Positions 7,928 through 16,102 are shown, counted from the first letter of the stretch. The stretch: DNA of 64,000 bases from Paenibacillus camerounensis (GCF_000723885.1 NZ_CCDG010000039.1:96457-160456), one strand, 5' to 3'. Program-made: numbers and translations. Notes: generated by a model from the sequence alone, not told the origin.

Positions 7928-9382
7928 CTAGCCTTTACGCTGCAGAACACCTTCATCTGCCGTAGCCACGCAAGCGGCTCCCTCTACAAACGGCAGGGTG
8001 GTGGCTACAGCCACTACAGAATCCGGGCCTTTTGGCGCTGCACCCGGCACTCTGAACGTCGTCACATCAATCGGTTCAATCTCCGTCTCCTGCGGCTTCG
8101 CAAGCTGCGGAACCCAGGCGTAAGGCACCCGGTAGGAACGGTACACCATATTGGTGTTGCGGCGGTCTGTGTACGGCGAGATATACTCCCACACGATTTC
8201 ATGCTCTGCGGTTACCTCAAACAGGCGGCCGTTAGAACCTTCCGTAATCAGTGTGTTGCCATTCTCCAGGCGCTGGGCGGAGCTGATATACGGGCTGTAG
8301 AATTTGTAAGAGTCCGTCGGGACAGAGAAGCCTGCCTCTGCAGAGGTATATTGCCACTCGATTTCAAAAGTAACCGGGTTAATCTCCAGAATGCGCGAGT
8401 GGTCACGAACAGCATTTTTTTGTCCAAAAGGCGATGCCGGATTCGGCAGGCCGTAACCGCCCCATCCGCCGTTATCAAATACAAGCAGGTTGCCTTCACC
8501 CGGCAGGCCCTTCGGAATAATGTGGGCATGATGCTGGCCGATAATCCAGCCGATATGCTTCACCTCAGGCAGGGAATAGTCCGGTCCGAGCCGCCAGACA
8601 ACAGCACCTGTCGCTCTGTCGGTAATGGCGATAATGTTGGCCTCACGGGCATCCCAGATAATGTTGTCGGGGTGGAAGCGTTCGTCCCCGTTATCGTAAA
8701 ATTTGTTCGGACCTACGTAGGAAGCGGAGTTGATATGCAGCCAGTCGCCGATACCGCCGCCCAGATGGCCGAAGGAACGGGTATTCGGGTCACGGAACAA
8801 TACATTACGCGCCGCCTCATCAAAGCCAAGCTCGGCAAAATGATCACTGGCCTTCCACTCCCAGACGATGTTGCCTTCCCAGTCCACTTCAATAATGGTA
8901 TCGTCCAGCAGCTCTTTGTTGGAAATGTCATGGTTATGCAGATTTTTGTGAGCCAGAATCAGTGTCTTGCCGCTATGCACCTGCGGTTCAAGTCCCGGGG
9001 CATAATAGCCTACCGGATTGCCTTCCCGCTGATAATCATGGTGCTGGCGGGCATACCAGAGCGGCTCATAGCCCGGGTCCTCAATATGCTCATAGCTGTT
9101 AAATTTCCAGACAATATTGCCGTCCCAGTCCACCTGCACCAGATCAACATTGTCCTGGATGCCGAACTTCGGGTCTCTTCTGCCTGTGCTGCCCAGCACA
9201 TAGCCGCCCGGAAGAATCTTGGCCGGAAAGCCAAGCAGCCCCTGCCACAGATGGACCTCCTTGCCGTTCATATCAATCAGCACGACGCCTTCCTCCCCCG
9301 CCTGATAGACGGTATAGCCGCTCCATGCCTTGGCCGGGTTGTATAAAGTAGCTCCTGTCGGATAAATGGTTGAGTGTCCCAT
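7928..9382 (-). CDS. Arylsulfotransferase (ASST)-like beta-propeller protein
   Basis: A 484-residue protein with repeated beta-propeller blades of the form VQVDWDGNIVWKF, IEVDWEGNIVWEW, DRATGAVVWRLGPDY, LEINPVTFEIEWQY and FEVTAEHEIVWEY. It also has His-rich stretches (QHHDY, GQHHAHIIP, NLHNHD). This matches the arylsulfotransferase superfamily (PF05935/ASST_2-like), which transfers sulfuryl groups between phenols through a His. No Sec signal is visible, so it appears cytosolic, unlike the periplasmic E. coli enzyme. AAGGAGA precedes ATG 9382. It is the first gene of an operon with an SsuABC-type importer. A true enzyme or a non-catalytic propeller are both possible. Confidence 0.82.
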   Translation of the reverse strand: MGHSTIYPTGATLYNPAKAWSGYTVYQAGEEGVVLIDMNGKEVHLWQGLLGFPAKILPGGYVLGSTGRRDPKFGIQDNVDLVQVDWDGNIVWKFNSYEHIEDPGYEPLWYARQHHDYQREGNPVGYYAPGLEPQVHSGKTLILAHKNLHNHDISNKELLDDTIIEVDWEGNIVWEWKASDHFAELGFDEAARNVLFRDPNTRSFGHLGGGIGDWLHINSASYVGPNKFYDNGDERFHPDNIIWDAREANIIAITDRATGAVVWRLGPDYSLPEVKHIGWIIGQHHAHIIPKGLPGEGNLLVFDNGGWGGYGLPNPASPFGQKNAVRDHSRILEINPVTFEIEWQYTSAEAGFSVPTDSYKFYSPYISSAQRLENGNTLITEGSNGRLFEVTAEHEIVWEYISPYTDRRNTNMVYRSYRVPYAWVPQLAKPQETEIEPIDVTTFRVPGAAPKGPDSVVAVATTLPFVEGAACVATADEGVLQRKG

Positions 9383-9399
9383 GATTATCTCTCCTTAAA

Positions 9400-9952
9400 A
9401 GTTTTTGTGAGCATAAGCTCCCTGCGTTTACTTCGTACAAAAACTAGCTTCGGACGCGTACGCTTAGTTTTTGTGAGCATAGGCTCCCTGCGTTGGCTTC
9501 GTACAAAAACTTGCTTCGGAAGCGTACGCTTAGTTTTTGCGAGCATAGGCTCCCTGCGTTGGCTTCGTACAAAAACTTGCTTCGGAAGCGTACGCTTAGT
9601 TTTGTTTGATATGCTTCGTTGAATGGACTTCTGACAAAACTTGCTTCGGAAGCATAGGCTTAGTTTTTGTGAGCATAAGCTCCCTGCGTTTAGTTCGTAC
9701 AAAAACTTGCTTCGGAAGCGTACGCTTAGTTTTTGCGAGCATAGGCTCCCTGCGTTTACTTCGTACAAAAACTAGCTTCGGAAGCATAGGCTTAGTTTTT
9801 GTGAGCATAAGCTCCCTGCGTTTAGTTCGTACAAAAACTTGCTTCGGAAGCGTACGCTTAGTTTTTGCGAGCATAGGCTCCCTGCGTTTACTTCGTACAA
9901 AAACTAGCTTCGGAAGCGTACGCTTAGTTTTTGTGAGCATAGGCTCCCTGGA
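9400..9952. repeat. 66-bp tandem repeat array upstream of the ASST operon
   Basis: Eight near-identical units begin at 9400, 9466, 9532, 9598, 9662, 9728, 9794 and 9860, followed by a partial ninth at 9926. All are 66 bp except the fourth, which is 64 bp and divergent. Each unit carries AGTTTTTGT and ACAAAAACT as an inverted pair about 37 bp apart. Most also have the perfect palindrome AAGCGTACGCTT at the unit junction. Units 5-6 and 7-8 are nearly identical pairs, showing a later 132-bp duplication. Because 66 is a multiple of three, both strands stay open across the array; the reading frames have no plausible initiation context. The array ends 18 bp from the ASST start codon. Confidence 0.95.
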
Positions 9953-10021
9953 TTAAATTTGTGTATGAAAGCCCGCTCCGGACGCATTAACCAGTATCCA
10001 CCTTGGCCTCAGAAGCAGACT

Positions 10022-10210
10022 TTAGTTGGATTTTAGCTACCTAATTCGATCCATTCTTCCTATTTGCAAGCGTTAGATGGAAAATCGCCACTTATTTCGA
10101 TCGCCAACCCTTCATAAGCTCAAAAACAGTAGAATTAGTTAGCCTTTTTCCACCTAATGCCCTCATTTCGGCGTTTGGCCGGGGATTAGATGGACAATTT
10201 CCACCTATTT
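10022..10210. repeat. Palindromic repeat cassette A (four elements)
   Basis: Four imperfect palindromes of about 25 bp, consensus TTAGNTGGA...CCACCTAATT, start at 10022, 10073, 10135 and 10186 (spacings 51, 62 and 51 bp). The linkers between them are unique. The same family recurs near 47828-47956. No ORF is supported here. Confidence 0.8.
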
Positions 10211-10225
10211 ACTCAGATGCACACG

Positions 10226-10375
10226 ACGGAGGCTTCGCACAGGATGTTCATATGATTTTCACAGGCTTCACACAGGTTTCGCATAGGATTCCCATAGGCT
10301 TTCCATAGGCTTTCCATAGGATTTCCTTAGGCTACGCACAGGATATTCATAGGATTTCCTCAGGCTTATCGCAAT
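10226..10375. repeat. Degenerate 12-13 bp repeats
   Basis: A run of short, imperfect direct repeats of the types CATAGGNTTTCC and CACAGGNTT, about ten copies in 150 bp, some adjacent and identical. It lies between cassette A and the 35-bp array and has no coding potential. Confidence 0.7.
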
Positions 10376-10419
10376 CCGGATCAGCGCCATTTAGCGAACA
10401 ATCTAAGTTGTTATAAGAA

Positions 10420-10596
10420 TAATCCAGACTTGTTATATGACCAAGTTATCGGCAGCTTAATCACTTGTCATCCGGCGCAGCTCTACATAACTTAAGCACT
10501 TGCAGCCTGGTACAGTTACTAGGCTGCTTAAGCCATTACCACCCGGACCGCTTATCAGTAGCTTAGATACTTGTTATCAGGCACAGCTCTTCGCGG
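10420..10596. repeat. Degenerate 35-36 bp tandem repeats running into the MarR gene 3' end
   Basis: Units begin at about 10420, 10455, 10490, 10526 and 10561, each opening with a form of GCTTAANCACTTG and containing a later CNGGCNCAG. Divergence between units is high. The last unit overlaps the final codons and stop of the MarR gene, so its extreme C-terminus is encoded by repeat sequence. Confidence 0.65.
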
Positions 10597-11100
10597 CTTC
10601 TGCTCAGGAGCCGGAGGCGGGGGAGCTTCGGCATTCTGTCTGGCCAGCTCCAGCAGTGTGTCCGAGAATCCCTCCAGATTCCGGGTGATCCGCTCAAAAA
10701 AGCGGCTCTGCAAGGCAAGCTCCTCCTCCGTAAAGCCCTCGAACAGAAGCGTGATACATCGTTCACCGATATTGCTGTTGCGCTGAACCAGCTCGCGGCC
10801 TTTGGCTGTAATATCAAGCAGCACTGTCCGGCGGTCGTCCTCTTTTCGTCTGCGGACTGTAAATCCGCCTGTCTCCAGCTTATCGCTTAGTGCCGTAATC
10901 GCACCGGAGGTGAAGTCGAGCTCGCCGGCCAGATCGCTAAGCCGCTGCTCGCCCTCCCGGATAATTTTGTTCAGAATCAGCATGCCCGGCAAGGTAATAC
11001 CCTCGACGTTCACGCGGTCACGTTCCTTAACGAATCTGCGCACCATTCTGCGGAACAGATAGTCCGCTTCCTCCAGCTGTTCCCATTGCCCATCTGTCAT
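10555..11100 (-). CDS. MarR family transcriptional regulator
   Basis: A 181-residue winged-helix regulator. After a helical N-terminus comes the DNA-binding region EQRLSDLAGELDFTSGAITALSDKLETGG with the wing RRRKEDDRRTVLLDITAKG, the classic MarR pattern. The C-terminal 25 residues are Pro- and Lys/Arg-rich, unlike most family members, and are partly encoded by a tandem repeat. The frame is open far upstream, but ATG 11100 is chosen because an AGGAGG tract and GGAAGAG precede it and MarR homology starts here. Its leader carries a promoter and an intrinsic terminator, so transcription attenuation is likely. No adjacent efflux or enzyme gene identifies the regulon. Confidence 0.88.
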   Translation of the reverse strand: MTDGQWEQLEEADYLFRRMVRRFVKERDRVNVEGITLPGMLILNKIIREGEQRLSDLAGELDFTSGAITALSDKLETGGFTVRRRKEDDRRTVLLDITAKGRELVQRNSNIGERCITLLFEGFTEEELALQSRFFERITRNLEGFSDTLLELARQNAEAPPPPAPEQKPRRAVPDNKYLSY

Positions 11101-11200
11101 CTCTTCCCTGCCCTCCTCTGTCAGCCAAACAAAACACCCCCACAAAGTGCCGCTTGTACATGAGGCTAACTCAGATACTTTGCGGGAACTCCGAGTATAC

Positions 11201-11252
11201 AAAAAAGGCTCCCGGCAGACTCCCTCCATAGGGTAGTACTGCGGGAGCCTTT
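11201..11252 (-). terminator. Intrinsic terminator inside the MarR gene leader
   Basis: On the minus strand AAAGGCTCCCGCAG pairs with CTGCCGGGAGCC (one bulge), followed directly by TTTTTTG. It lies about 60 nt after the predicted transcription start and about 100 nt before the MarR start codon. It therefore either ends a short RNA or acts as an attenuator. A second copy of the left arm core (GTTCCCGCA) follows downstream. Confidence 0.7.
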
Positions 11253-11317
11253 GGCGGTCCAATCGGCTCAGTTCATTATTTCACTGTTCATTTAATTACT
11301 GGTAAAGGATTGCTGTA

Positions 11318-11347
11318 ATCATATAACCCTTTAATCCCACCTGTCAA
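11318..11347 (-). promoter_or_regulatory. Sigma-A promoter of the MarR gene
   Basis: On the minus strand the -35 box TTGACA (11347-11342) is perfect. The -10 box TATGAT (11323-11318) is separated by 18 bp. The -35 box touches an inverted repeat AAGTAAGAA/TTCTTACTT at 11346-11378, which could be an operator. Confidence 0.65.
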
Positions 11348-11494
11348 GTAAGAATTTAATTTATTCTCTTTCTTACTTTTAATTCATAGTATTTTCATCG
11401 TAATTTCATGAGGTTTCCCGTAACCCGCTCTGCCGGCAAGACGTATGAAATACAATAAACATGGCACATGCCTAACCAAAGAGGAGTGAAGCAA

Positions 11495-11935
11495 ATGAAG
11501 AAATATGGACTGGGTCTGCTGCTGCTCATCCTGCTGATAGTCCCGGGCTGCGGATTTGCCGAGAAGGTCGGGGACAGTGTCACCTTTGCCGCAGATACAG
11601 CCTCATACATGCAGGCCTTAACAGCATTCGGTCAGGAGATGGAGACCTTGGCTGCTGATGCAGCCACAGACGTCCAAGCCAGAGAGGACTTAACAGAACG
11701 GCTGAATGCCCTGAAGGAGCAGATTTCCGGTTATGCCAATCTTCAGGTTCCGGAATATGCTACTGAACTCCACCAGTCTATCGTGAGCTATAACGAGAAG
11801 CTCCAGCAGGGCCTGGATCAGGCTGCAGCCAACCTGGAGGAGGGCAAGGCCGCCTTTGAATCGACAGGAATTCCAGAGACAATCAGCCAGGTCAACGGTC
11901 TGCTGAACCAGATCAGCCAGCTGATTCCGCAATAA
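11495..11935 (+). CDS. DUF6376-like lipoprotein
   Basis: A 146-residue exported lipoprotein. The signal peptide MKKYGLGLLLLILLIV ends in the lipobox VPGC. The mature part is acidic and helical, with LNALKEQISGY, YATELHQSIVSYNEKLQQG and LNQISQL, resembling small Bacillales lipoproteins recalled as DUF6376; no function is known. The start at 11495 is preferred because GAGGAGTG sits eight bases upstream and the signal peptide begins there; an upstream ATG at 11468 would add nine residues with no benefit. A terminator follows immediately. Confidence 0.8.
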   Translation: MKKYGLGLLLLILLIVPGCGFAEKVGDSVTFAADTASYMQALTAFGQEMETLAADAATDVQAREDLTERLNALKEQISGYANLQVPEYATELHQSIVSYNEKLQQGLDQAAANLEEGKAAFESTGIPETISQVNGLLNQISQLIPQ

Positions 11936-11940
11936 CATAC

Positions 11941-11985
11941 AAATCGCCTGCAGTATGAGCGAAAGCCATACCGCAGGCGATTTTG
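11941..11985. terminator. Bidirectional terminator
   Basis: AAATCGCCTGC and GCAGGCGATTT form an 11-bp stem, extended by GTATG/CATAC around a GAAA-type loop. It serves the lipoprotein gene on the left and the beta-propeller lipoprotein gene on the right. Confidence 0.85.
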
Positions 11986-11987
11986 TA

Positions 11988-13115
11988 CTATGGCTGGGAC
12001 AGCCTGATCACATAAGTCGTAGATTCATACTTGTTATCCTTCACTGCGACCGCCGAAGCCAGCAGCTTCTTGCCGGACGGGCTCCAGCGCAGCTGGTCGG
12101 CAATTGAAATATCACTCAGCAATTGTGTCTGCTCCCCGCTCTCCAGCTCGGTAATAAAGACCCCGTTCTGGTCATCCGACGGATTCTCGGCAGTTAACGA
12201 GTAGGCCAGCTTGCTGCCGTCCGGTGACCAGCTGGTTCCGAATACCTGCTGGCCGGAGGCAAGCTCCGCCAGCTCATTGCCCTCGCTGTCGCAGAGCACC
12301 AGCACCATTTCTCCCGGACGGGTCCGCTTCACGATTGCCAGCCTGCTGCCGTCCGGGGAAGGTGCTACCCACACCACGTTTTGCTTCAGCACCTTAGACT
12401 GCTTTGAATCTGTCTCATAAGCAGTCAGCTCCATATTGTCTCCTGTCACGTAGTAAAGGATGCCGCCAGACTCCACTACCTCGTGCACATAGGATTCACC
12501 GGACTCCACGACAGTCTCTTTTGCCCCCTGCACATCCGTTCTGTAAATCACTCCATCCATGCCGGGGAACACAACACGCCCGTCGTCTGCCCATTTCCCC
12601 TCCTCCACCCGGAACGGCGCTTCATCCACCTTGACGGCAGAGCCGGACTCCAGATTCCGGATGTAGCCAAGACCCACCATTTCATTGGTTTCTTTATAAA
12701 AAACATACTGTTTATCGGGAGACACCTGCGCAGCTCCGTAATTCTGGTCCCCTTCCTGCAGCGGCGTATCTCCCCCCGTAGAGAGATTGTGCAGGTAGAG
12801 GTTATGCGGGTACTGCTCAGTACCTTCAATCATTTGCGGAGCCAGGCTGCGGTTCTCTTTATCTACCACGATAACGTCCTCGTCCACCCAGTCCATGCTG
12901 CGCATGCCTCCGACCTTGTCGATGCCTTCCAGCTGCAGCCGGGTATAGACAGATTCGCTGGTGTTATCCATTACCGTAATCTTCGAGCCTGCCTTCTCAA
13001 CGACCTGCCTTGCCTCCGTCTCATCCGGGCTGCAGGCTGTCATTGACATCATAACTGCCGCACCCAGCACTGCCAGCCCGGCCTTACCCAGATGTCTGCC
13101 CGCTTGTCTGCTCAT
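11988..13115 (-). CDS. TolB-like beta-propeller lipoprotein linked to a two-component system
   Basis: A 375-residue exported protein. Its signal peptide reaches a lipobox-like MTAC near residue 28. The mature part has WD40-like/PD40 blades: DEDVIVVDKEN, AQVSPDKQYVFYKE, WADDGRVVFPG, VAPSPDGSRLAIVKR, SWSPDGSKLAYSL and RWSPSGKKLLAS. Such propellers bind ligands or partner proteins at the cell surface. The start at 13115 has GGGGGAAA upstream; the frame is open to 13193 but that extension has no signal peptide. It follows the histidine kinase gene by 88 bp, so it is either the third gene of that operon or its target. A role as accessory sensor for the kinase is an inference. Confidence 0.82.
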   Translation of the reverse strand: MSRQAGRHLGKAGLAVLGAAVMMSMTACSPDETEARQVVEKAGSKITVMDNTSESVYTRLQLEGIDKVGGMRSMDWVDEDVIVVDKENRSLAPQMIEGTEQYPHNLYLHNLSTGGDTPLQEGDQNYGAAQVSPDKQYVFYKETNEMVGLGYIRNLESGSAVKVDEAPFRVEEGKWADDGRVVFPGMDGVIYRTDVQGAKETVVESGESYVHEVVESGGILYYVTGDNMELTAYETDSKQSKVLKQNVVWVAPSPDGSRLAIVKRTRPGEMVLVLCDSEGNELAELASGQQVFGTSWSPDGSKLAYSLTAENPSDDQNGVFITELESGEQTQLLSDISIADQLRWSPSGKKLLASAVAVKDNKYESTTYVIRLSQP

Positions 13116-13203
13116 AATCGCTTTCCCCCTGCTACTGTTGTTGCACCCAGAATACCCCATACTTGTTTCCAAACCGCCGCAGGATGTTTCCAACTTGTAA
13201 ACG

Positions 13204-14670
13204 TTATTGTATCAGCGGAAAAGAAAGCCGGAAGGCTGAGCCCTCACCCTCCGTATCCAGCAAAGCAATACTCCCGCCCTGCTTCTCAACCAGATTGCGT
13301 ACCAGCGACAGTCCGAGTCCGGTACCGCCCGAAGCCCGGGCGCGGTCGCGGTTGACCGTAAAGAACGGCTCAAAAATTTTCTCCCGCGCCTCAGCCGGAA
13401 TCCCGATCCCGGTATCGCTGACCGTAATCTCCACCCGGTCCTCCCGGACCTCGCTGCGCAGAGAGACCGTACCGCCCGGAACATTATACTTGATCGCATT
13501 ATCAATCAGATTGATGAAGATATGCATAAAGCTCTCTTTGTCGATCCAGATATGCGCAGGCTCTGCCTCAAGGGTTAATGTCAGCCCGAAACGCTCCGCC
13601 TTGCCGTTCATCCGTCCGCATATATCCTGCAGCCCATCAGCCGCCTCGAATCTATCTGCCTGTGATTCAAAATCATATTTCTCCAGCGCCGTCAGCTGCA
13701 GCACCTTATCCACCATCTCATACAGCCGGTCTGTCTCCTTGGCAATGCTGATCTTGGCCTCCAGCAGCAGCTGGGGATCATCATCATACATGTTAAGCAG
13801 GTCCACGTAGGCTTTAATCGAAGTAAGCGGTGTTTTGAATTCATGGCTGATATTGCCGATATACTGCTTCTGCTGCTGCTCCAGCGCCTGAAGCTTGGTT
13901 ACGGCGAGCTGCAGCTTGCGCTGTTCTTCATCCTTGGCGGCAATGCTTGATTCAATCTCCCTGCTCATGTAATAAATGCCCTCCGCCAGCTCACCCAGCT
14001 CATCCCTGCGCTCCAGCGGCGGGGCGGGGATATATTCGGCGCGGCGGATCGATTCCGCCGCCTTCTTCAGCCGGCTGATGGCTACGGCTGCCCGGTTAAA
14101 ATACAAATAACCGGTGATGAAGCTGAGCAGCAGCACAGCAGCTCCGGTGGTCAGGAACAGATTGCGGAGCGTCTGCTGGAACGCCTGCGCATTCTTCAGC
14201 GGGTATTGGAGCTGCACTACGCCCATCTGTGCCTCCGGACCTTGAAGGGGGGCCAGATACAGCAGCTTGTCCCCCTTGCTCTGGTAGGCGATTTTGTTCT
14301 GCAGTGCATAAGTGAGCGCCTCTGCCGTGCCTGGACCTCCGGGCACGGGAACGCCCTGCACCGAGGTTCCCGCCTGCTCACCCTGCGCATCATAGAGCGT
14401 TACCTCAAGGCCGGTGAAGCCCGCCAGCTCCGTCGCCAGCTCACGCCCCCGCCGCTGCAGGAACTGCTGCGGCTCAAGCCGTACGCCGGTATAATAGGCC
14501 TGCTTCACCCGCAGGTTGACTGTTTTGACATGCTGGGCAAGGGAAGCCTCCGCCTGGGTCTGCTCATTGCGCTCCACCCCGCGCAGGACGAAATAGCTCA
14601 GAACGCTAACCGCCAGAATAAGCAGGAGGCCCAGGAACAGGCTGAATTTCAGCTTGATGCTGAATCTCAT
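13204..14670 (-). CDS. Sensor histidine kinase
   Basis: A 488-residue membrane kinase of the OmpR-partner (HPK1) type. One N-terminal transmembrane segment (residues 8-29), an extracellular domain of about 140 residues, a second segment (171-191), a HAMP-like linker ending in RRDELGELAEGI, and the H-box NISHEFKTPLTS with phospho-acceptor His276. The catalytic domain has N-box NLIDNAIKYN, G1 DTGIGIPAE, F-box IFEPFF and G2 GGTGLGLSLV. The start overlaps the response-regulator stop by four bases, so they are translated together. The signal sensed is unknown. Confidence 0.93.
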   Translation of the reverse strand: MRFSIKLKFSLFLGLLLILAVSVLSYFVLRGVERNEQTQAEASLAQHVKTVNLRVKQAYYTGVRLEPQQFLQRRGRELATELAGFTGLEVTLYDAQGEQAGTSVQGVPVPGGPGTAEALTYALQNKIAYQSKGDKLLYLAPLQGPEAQMGVVQLQYPLKNAQAFQQTLRNLFLTTGAAVLLLSFITGYLYFNRAAVAISRLKKAAESIRRAEYIPAPPLERRDELGELAEGIYYMSREIESSIAAKDEEQRKLQLAVTKLQALEQQQKQYIGNISHEFKTPLTSIKAYVDLLNMYDDDPQLLLEAKISIAKETDRLYEMVDKVLQLTALEKYDFESQADRFEAADGLQDICGRMNGKAERFGLTLTLEAEPAHIWIDKESFMHIFINLIDNAIKYNVPGGTVSLRSEVREDRVEITVSDTGIGIPAEAREKIFEPFFTVNRDRARASGGTGLGLSLVRNLVEKQGGSIALLDTEGEGSAFRLSFPLIQ

Positions 14671-15362
14671 GGGTAGCTCCCTGCCGGCACTGCTTTATAA
14701 CCTACCCCGTAGACGGTCTGCAGCATATTCTGATACGGGTCGCCAAGCTTTTTACGCAGCCGCTGAATGTGAATATCCACCGTACGTGTGCCGCCGGCAT
14801 AGTCCATCTCCCAGACCTGCTCCAGCAGCTCCTCGCGCATATATACGCGCTGCGGGTGAGAGAGCAGGAGCAGCAGCAGATCGAATTCCTTCGGCGTCAG
14901 CTCCAGCTCCTCCGCCTTAAGCTCGGCAGAACGCCGCTCCGGATAGACACGCAGCTCCCCGTACTCAAGCACCTCGCCTATAGATTCGCCCGTCTTCTTC
15001 TCCAGCCTGCGCAGCAAAGCCTTAACCCGGGCCAGCAGCTCGCGGATTTCGAACGGCTTCGTCATATAATCGTCTGCCCCCAGCTCAAGGCCGATGATTT
15101 TATCAACAATGTCATTTTTGACTGTCAGCAGAATAATACCGATATCATCACGGTCTTCCAGCCGCCGGCATACATCATAGCCGTTCAGCTTCGGCATCAT
15201 AACATCCAGCACCAGCACACTCGGCCGGAAGGTCTGCACCTTGGAGAGCGCCTCCTCCCCGTCGCCTGCCGTATCTACTTCATAGCCCTCCCGCCGGAGT
15301 GCGTAGGCAATTGCGCCGGATATGCTCTGTTCATCGTCGACGACCAGCACTTTTTTATTCAT
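14667..15362 (-). CDS. OmpR/PhoB family response regulator
   Basis: A 231-residue regulator. The receiver domain has the acidic pair DDE at 9-11, phospho-acceptor Asp53 in VLDVMMPKLNG, and the conserved Lys in ADDYMTKPFE. The C-terminal winged helix (ELTPKEFDLLLLL...REELLEQVW...TVDIHIQRLRKKLG) is of OmpR type. It precedes its kinase with a four-base overlap. A sigma-A-like promoter lies 80 bp upstream. Probable targets include its own operon with the beta-propeller lipoprotein. Confidence 0.94.
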   Translation of the reverse strand: MNKKVLVVDDEQSISGAIAYALRREGYEVDTAGDGEEALSKVQTFRPSVLVLDVMMPKLNGYDVCRRLEDRDDIGIILLTVKNDIVDKIIGLELGADDYMTKPFEIRELLARVKALLRRLEKKTGESIGEVLEYGELRVYPERRSAELKAEELELTPKEFDLLLLLLSHPQRVYMREELLEQVWEMDYAGGTRTVDIHIQRLRKKLGDPYQNMLQTVYGVGYKAVPAGSYP

Positions 15363-15441
15363 GGGCGGTTCACCCCTTACCCTTATGGTTTATTTACTAT
15401 CTGGCACTGCTTCCCGCAGTAACCTTTCTGCTTCTGCTGAT

Positions 15442-15470
15442 AGTATAACTTGAATTGTCTGTGCGGCCAA
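15442..15470 (-). promoter_or_regulatory. Promoter of the two-component operon
   Basis: On the minus strand TTGGCC (15470-15465) and TATACT (15447-15442) are spaced 17 bp apart, 80 bp before the response-regulator start codon. Confidence 0.5.
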
Positions 15471-15629
15471 AGGCGCCGGCCGTCCGCATTCAAACTTTAG
15501 GTAATCTTTAACCGGACTTAAGCTTAGCCTCAGCTTTCCCGTTTATAATGCACTTAAGCATACTTATCCTAACCGACCCAGCCTATAACCCCCTGCCGAT
15601 ATAATTAACTATGAAAAGAGGATATTTAC

Positions 15630-16022
15630 ATGAATATAAAACGAGTGATGATTGTCGGGACCATGATTGTTGCCATGTCTTTTGGAGGAACGTCCTGGGG
15701 CAGAACCGCCGCCCTTGCCTCTCCGGTAGCCAAATGGTCCACCTCGACCCCTGTGGCTGACAAGGATGCGCTGCTGGACGCGCTGAACCAGTCCTCTGAT
15801 GAAGAGCTGTACGAGTCGCTGTATGAAGGCAAATCCCTGAAGGATATCGCAGCAGAGAACGGCGGCAACGTGGACAGCGTTATTAATCTGCAGGTGGCAC
15901 AGCTTACAGAGCAGCTGGATCTCCGGCTGGCCGGCGGCAGCATTACGGCTGAGCAGTACATAGCCCAGACAGCCGAGCTGAGAGAACTCGTAACCGAAAG
16001 CGTCACCACGACATTCGGCTGA
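15630..16022 (+). CDS. Small exported protein of unknown function
   Basis: A 130-residue protein with a Sec-type signal peptide (MNIKRVMIVGTMIVAMSFGG, likely cleaved after residues 25-31, near ALA-S). The mature part is acidic and helical: LLDALNQSSDEELYESLYEGKSLKDIAAENG, then a second helix pair ending ITAEQYIAQTAELRELV. The segment SLYEGKSLKDIAAENGG looks like a small helix-turn-helix-like repeat found in several Bacillales secreted proteins, but I cannot assign a family. GAGGA precedes the ATG. It is divergent from the two-component operon and may belong to its regulon. Confidence 0.75.
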   Translation: MNIKRVMIVGTMIVAMSFGGTSWGRTAALASPVAKWSTSTPVADKDALLDALNQSSDEELYESLYEGKSLKDIAAENGGNVDSVINLQVAQLTEQLDLRLAGGSITAEQYIAQTAELRELVTESVTTTFG

Positions 16023-16055
16023 TTTCGGAAAGCAGGATTCCCGCTTGAGCATGTA

Positions 16056-16100
16056 AAAAAGGCAGCCGTTCAGCAGTTATCTGCTGGCGGGCTGCCTGTT
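16056..16100. terminator. Bidirectional terminator between convergent genes
   Basis: AAAAAGGCAGCC pairs with GGCTGCCTGTTT, with an inner stem CAGCAG/CTGCTG. It separates the exported-protein gene and the AI-2E family exporter gene. Confidence 0.8.
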
Positions 16101-16102
16101 TA

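Noticed and set aside
9400..9952. CRISPR array
   Set aside because: The units follow directly without unique spacers and no cas gene is present. The 44-bp array at 27583-27822 is rejected for the same reason.
9385..9956. Long ORFs on both strands through the 66-bp array (22-residue repeats)
   Set aside because: Openness follows from the period being a multiple of three. There is no ribosome binding site, and translations are equally open on both strands, so a repeat protein is not supported.
11201..11252. T-box leader upstream of the MarR gene
   Set aside because: The conserved T-box sequence (AGGGUGGNACCGCG) is absent and the gene is not an amino-acid-related one.
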